In this document: positions 12,596 through 14,517 of the stretch, in pieces | How positions within the stretch are numbered: position 1 is the first letter of the stretch | Layout of the letters: the number at the start of each line of letters is the position of its first letter | NCBI GenBank assembly: GCA_030697855.1 | Contig: JAUYOU010000073.1 | Coordinates: forward strand, 1-14,517 | Source of the DNA: a bacterium | Lineage (GTDB): Bacteria > Patescibacteriota > Minisyncoccia > JACQLN01 | DNA: 14,517 nt | Direction of reading: 5' to 3' | The notes under the pieces: model-generated | Seen by the model: only the letters and a program-made list of their open reading frames with translations | Told to the model about the DNA's origin: nothing | Database searches by the model: none | Position numbers and translations under genes: made by a program

Positions 12596-13300
12596 TCAAA
12601 TAATTTTCTCTTTTTTTCCATAAACATCTAGAATAAATAAAACTGCGATCCATACCGCTATAATAAAAATCTTAACAAGCAACCCAGCTAAATCCCCATC
12701 AGATGAAACTGCTGGTAATACAGAATCACCTAAAATATAAACAATGCTTCCAACTAGAGAATTCCAGAATATTCCAGCAAACAAAGAATACACAAAAAAT
12801 GTTTTGAATGGCATCTGTATAATTCCAGCGGCCGTATCTGTTACCGCTCCAATGCTTGGCAGCCAATAACTTCCGAAAATAACAATGGGGCCACGTTTTA
12901 AAAGTCTATTTTTGGACTCCTCAACCGAAGATTTTAAACCAATCCTTACTAAAAGTTTATACCATCCATATTTTCCTAAAATAAAATTAACTATATGTCC
13001 TAAAAATAATCCGGTCGTAGCAATTCCTACCATAATAACGGCTTCCAATATAGATTCAGCTAATACAACGCTAGCAAAAATAACAAAAACTCCAGGAAAA
13101 TAACCTCCAACTAAAAGCATCGCCTCTATAAAAGCGCTAACAAATAAAAAAGGTAGTCCGTATTTATCAAACCAAATTCCTAGTTTTGCCAAAAGAACTT
13201 CCGACGATGGGAGGTCGAATATGTTCCAAGTTATGTTAAGTGAAATAAACAAAAATAATAACGATAGCGGTAAAGAAAATAGTTTAAGATAATATTTCAT
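12596..13300 (-). CDS. DedA family membrane protein (VTT domain)
   Basis: 234 residues from the ATG at 13300. This start is supported by AGAAGGTG at 13306-13313; an upstream TTG at 13330 would begin inside the palindrome. The N-terminal membrane segment (about 4-28) is followed by KYGLPFLFVSAFIEAMLLVGGYFPGVFVIFASVV, the typical DedA re-entrant region with FIE and the GGYFPG turn. Then come a GxxxG-rich helix (GLFLGHIVNFILGKYG), an amphipathic segment with KRGPIVIFGSYWLPSIGAVTDTAAGI (the conserved R/P...GAV region) and two C-terminal helices. DedA proteins are linked to undecaprenyl-phosphate recycling and membrane homeostasis. It is distinct in sequence from the smaller VTT protein at 5599-6162. 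It sits between palindrome copies C and D. Confidence 0.88.
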   Translation of the reverse strand: MKYYLKLFSLPLSLLFLFISLNITWNIFDLPSSEVLLAKLGIWFDKYGLPFLFVSAFIEAMLLVGGYFPGVFVIFASVVLAESILEAVIMVGIATTGLFLGHIVNFILGKYGWYKLLVRIGLKSSVEESKNRLLKRGPIVIFGSYWLPSIGAVTDTAAGIIQMPFKTFFVYSLFAGIFWNSLVGSIVYILGDSVLPAVSSDGDLAGLLVKIFIIAVWIAVLFILDVYGKKEKII

Positions 13301-13305
13301 GTTTA

Positions 13306-13313
13306 CACCTTCT
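13306..13313 (-). promoter_or_regulatory. Shine-Dalgarno site deciding the DedA start
   Basis: AGAAGGTG on the minus strand, 5 nt before the ATG at 13300. It favours that start over the TTG at 13330. Confidence 0.7.
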
Positions 13314-13324
13314 TTAGCAAAACT

Positions 13325-13345
13325 TAGCAAGGACCGTCCTTACTA
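13325..13345. repeat. Junction palindrome, copy D
   Basis: TAGCAAGGAC-C-GTCCTTACTA, one arm mismatch. It lies 12 nt after the histidine phosphatase stop and 24 nt before the DedA gene. Confidence 0.88.
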
Positions 13346-13357
13346 AACAATAAACTG

Positions 13358-13891
13358 TTAATCTTTAAATTCAAATTCATGTACAGAAGCGTTGTGTATC
13401 TTCTCTGGAACTTCTCCATGTAAAAGATGGTGAAGCAATCGAATAATTCCTGCAGAAGTTACCACTAAAACCTTTTCTTTTTTTACCTTAACATCATCAA
13501 TAAAAGACAAAACCCTTTTTTCGACATCCTCAACTGATTCTCCTCCATATTGGCGATAATCATATTTCTGTTCTTTAATATCTTTCCATTTAATAATCTC
13601 ACCCTCTGGAATGTCCAGCCAACTTTTCCCTTCCAGTGAACCAAAATACCTTTCTCTTAAACGGACATCATAAACAACTGGAACATTAAAGTTTTTATTT
13701 ATAATTTCAGCAGTTTGTTTACATCTAATTAAGTCCGATGAATATATTAAAGAATAATCATGAGGTAAATTTTTTGCGATGTCTTCAGCTTGCTCTTTTC
13801 CTTTATCGGTTAGTGGTGCATCAAGATGACCAGCTATAAGACCTTTTCCATTATTTTCACTTTCACCGTGCCGTACAAAATAAATTTTCAT
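13358..13891 (-). CDS. Histidine phosphatase family protein, second catalytic His replaced
   Basis: 177 residues, phosphoglycerate mutase-like fold. The N-terminus FVRHGESENN gives R7 and the phosphorylated H8, IYSSDLIRCKQTAEI the phosphate-binding R56, and RLRERYFGSLEGKSW the acid E80. The fourth catalytic element, normally VVSHGG or VVTHGG, here reads VLVVTSAGIIRLL. Ser stands at position 146 where the second catalytic His belongs. Two histidines nearby (H154, H155) are in the following helix and unlikely to replace it. The protein may be a weak phosphatase or a binding protein. The length is typical for the small GpmB/CobC-like group; the substrate is unknown. Its leader and ATG lie in the second copy of the 56-nt duplication, and no Shine-Dalgarno site is visible. 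Palindromes D and E bound the gene. Confidence 0.9.
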   Translation of the reverse strand: MKIYFVRHGESENNGKGLIAGHLDAPLTDKGKEQAEDIAKNLPHDYSLIYSSDLIRCKQTAEIINKNFNVPVVYDVRLRERYFGSLEGKSWLDIPEGEIIKWKDIKEQKYDYRQYGGESVEDVEKRVLSFIDDVKVKKEKVLVVTSAGIIRLLHHLLHGEVPEKIHNASVHEFEFKD

Positions 13892-13943
13892 ATTTTAATT
13901 AAACAAAGAAACTATATAGCGCTAGCAAGGACCGTCCTTGCTA
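13888..13943. repeat. 56-nt duplicated leader plus palindrome, copy 2
   Basis: 55 of 56 positions are identical to 12512-12567. The genes that follow (a histidine phosphatase here, a membrane protein there) are unrelated, so the similarity is confined to the leader and start codon. Confidence 0.9.
13923..13943. repeat. Junction palindrome, copy E
   Basis: TAGCAAGGAC-C-GTCCTTGCTA, perfect 10-bp arms. It lies 15 nt after the TspO stop and 31 nt before the histidine phosphatase start. Confidence 0.92.
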
Positions 13944-13958
13944 GGTATTCACTAAGAA

Positions 13959-14435
13959 TTAGTTGAGCATCCAAATAGTGAAATTTAAATAAGCTGCAAA
14001 GCTGACCCATGCAATATACGGTAGCAGGAGCCACGCAGCCAGTTTGGATATTTTGGCAAAGGCGATAATCGTGGCGAGAATGGCTAGCCAAAGAAATACA
14101 ATCTCAATAAGTGCACCGCTGGGACTATGCAGACCGAAAAATATAATTGACCAAAGAGTGTTCAAAACTAGCTGGCCGAGGAATATGCCAAGAGCAATTT
14201 TTACATCTCTGCGCTCTAGACCTTTCTTCCATACAAGAAATGCTGCAATGCCCATCAACACAAACAACGTCGTCCAGACAGGAGCAAATACCCAAGCAGG
14301 AGGATTAAGCACAGGTTTTATGATTCCAGCATACCAGCCCGCAATGGACGGAGTCGTAAACACCGAGCCAATAATACCAGCAAGCTCGGAGACTACGATG
14401 GCGATGATGAGTTTGAATGTGTTGTTGATTTTCAT
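13959..14435 (-). CDS. tspO: TspO/MBR family membrane protein
   Basis: 158 residues, the usual TspO length, with five membrane helices at about 7-28, 45-66, 78-98, 104-124 and 130-153. Family signatures are WYAGIIKPVLNPPAWVFAPVW (34-54, the first loop and start of the second helix), VLNTLWSIIFFGLHSP and AWLLLPYIAWVSFAAYLNFTIW. TspO binds porphyrins such as protoporphyrin IX and sterol-like ligands, and it is associated with stress and oxygen or light responses. A small fermentative organism would probably import rather than make such ligands. It begins 2 nt after the stop of the partial upstream gene, so these two are translationally coupled, and that junction has no palindrome. By eye the gene is GC-richer than the phosphatase and DedA genes. 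Confidence 0.93.
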   Translation of the reverse strand: MKINNTFKLIIAIVVSELAGIIGSVFTTPSIAGWYAGIIKPVLNPPAWVFAPVWTTLFVLMGIAAFLVWKKGLERRDVKIALGIFLGQLVLNTLWSIIFFGLHSPSGALIEIVFLWLAILATIIAFAKISKLAAWLLLPYIAWVSFAAYLNFTIWMLN

Positions 14436-14437
14436 CT

Positions 14438-14517
14438 TTATTTTCTTTTAGAATCAGCCCAAAGCGACAATATACCCAAGGCTAAAAAGAGTGCCACCTC
14501 TATCCAATTCTGTTTTT
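14438..14517 (-). CDS. C-terminus of a membrane protein, 5' end outside window
   Basis: The minus-strand frame entering from the window edge reads KQNWIEVALFLALGILSLWA then DSKRK and a TAA at 14438-14440. It looks like one hydrophobic helix with a basic cytoplasmic tail, as at the C-terminus of an integral membrane protein. The stop is 2 nt before the tspO start, so the two probably form one operon. Only 25 residues are visible and no family can be given. Confidence 0.5.
   Translation of the reverse strand, partial: KQNWIEVALFLALGILSLWADSKRK

Noticed and set aside
11278..13943. Palindromes as rho-independent terminators
   Set aside because: Stems end in TAGC, TAGG or TAAA without a U-run on either strand, and the loop is a single base, unlike the real terminators at 1352 and 2363.
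11278..13943. Classical integron attC sites or a CRISPR array
   Set aside because: Each palindrome is only 21 bp and lacks matching core boxes. Spacings are gene-sized and irregular, so neither label fits.
1..14517. Alternative genetic code with TGA as glycine
   Set aside because: TGA ends complete genes at 1387 and 11290, and no conserved domain contains an in-frame TGA.

Overview
The window looks like a chromosomal segment of an uncultivated member of the Patescibacteria (Candidate Phyla Radiation), probably on the Parcubacteria side. I infer this from several features. Genes are small, densely packed and AT-rich, and few have Shine-Dalgarno sequences. A glycosyltransferase carries an in-frame palindromic PVKNKASDG-type insert. 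CCCTTCG-type palindromes sit next to the tRNA genes, and the tRNA genes have no encoded CCA. No single marker gene proves the placement.

Layout. 1-1274: 5' part of a large unrecognised protein on the minus strand. 1352-2291: a self-contained, GC-richer unit with a near-consensus promoter, a strong ribosome binding site, one secreted protein of unknown function and a rho-independent terminator. 2363-3253: an MscS/CmpX-type membrane protein with its own terminator and a foldable leader. 3314-6162 (plus strand): a cell-envelope operon of a polytopic GT-C-like membrane protein, a GT2 glycosyltransferase and a VTT/DedA-type membrane protein. This set suggests assembly and translocation of a lipid-linked sugar. 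6173-7956 (minus strand): a DnaQ-like exonuclease lacking one metal-binding Asp, a GxxExxY protein framed by inverted pairs of a 16-nt repeat, and a membrane-anchored C39-like cysteine peptidase.

7957-10640 (minus strand): a YceI protein, the CCA-adding enzyme, tRNA-Pro(CGG) and tRNA-Ala(CGC), in that transcriptional order. The tRNA region is full of debris. It holds a 5' half of a second Ala-like tRNA, a 3' tRNA tail with encoded CCA whose T-loop is split by a palindrome, an 18-nt inverted repeat around the intact tRNA-Ala, and a large palindrome abutting the 3' end of tRNA-Pro.

10684-14517 (minus strand): the most unusual part. Six unrelated genes in one orientation (3-methyladenine DNA glycosylase I, a HEPN-motif protein, a six-helix membrane protein, a DedA-type protein, a histidine phosphatase, TspO) are separated by five junctions. 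Each junction holds exactly one copy of the same 21-bp palindrome (arms TAGCAAGGAC and GTCCTTGCTA). Two copies belong to a 56-bp duplication that runs up to and includes the start codon of the next gene. The copies lack U-tracts and are not terminators. The arrangement resembles a cassette array delimited by a short palindromic site, though the palindrome does not match integron attC. No recombinase is visible in the window. This is the main candidate for a new system.
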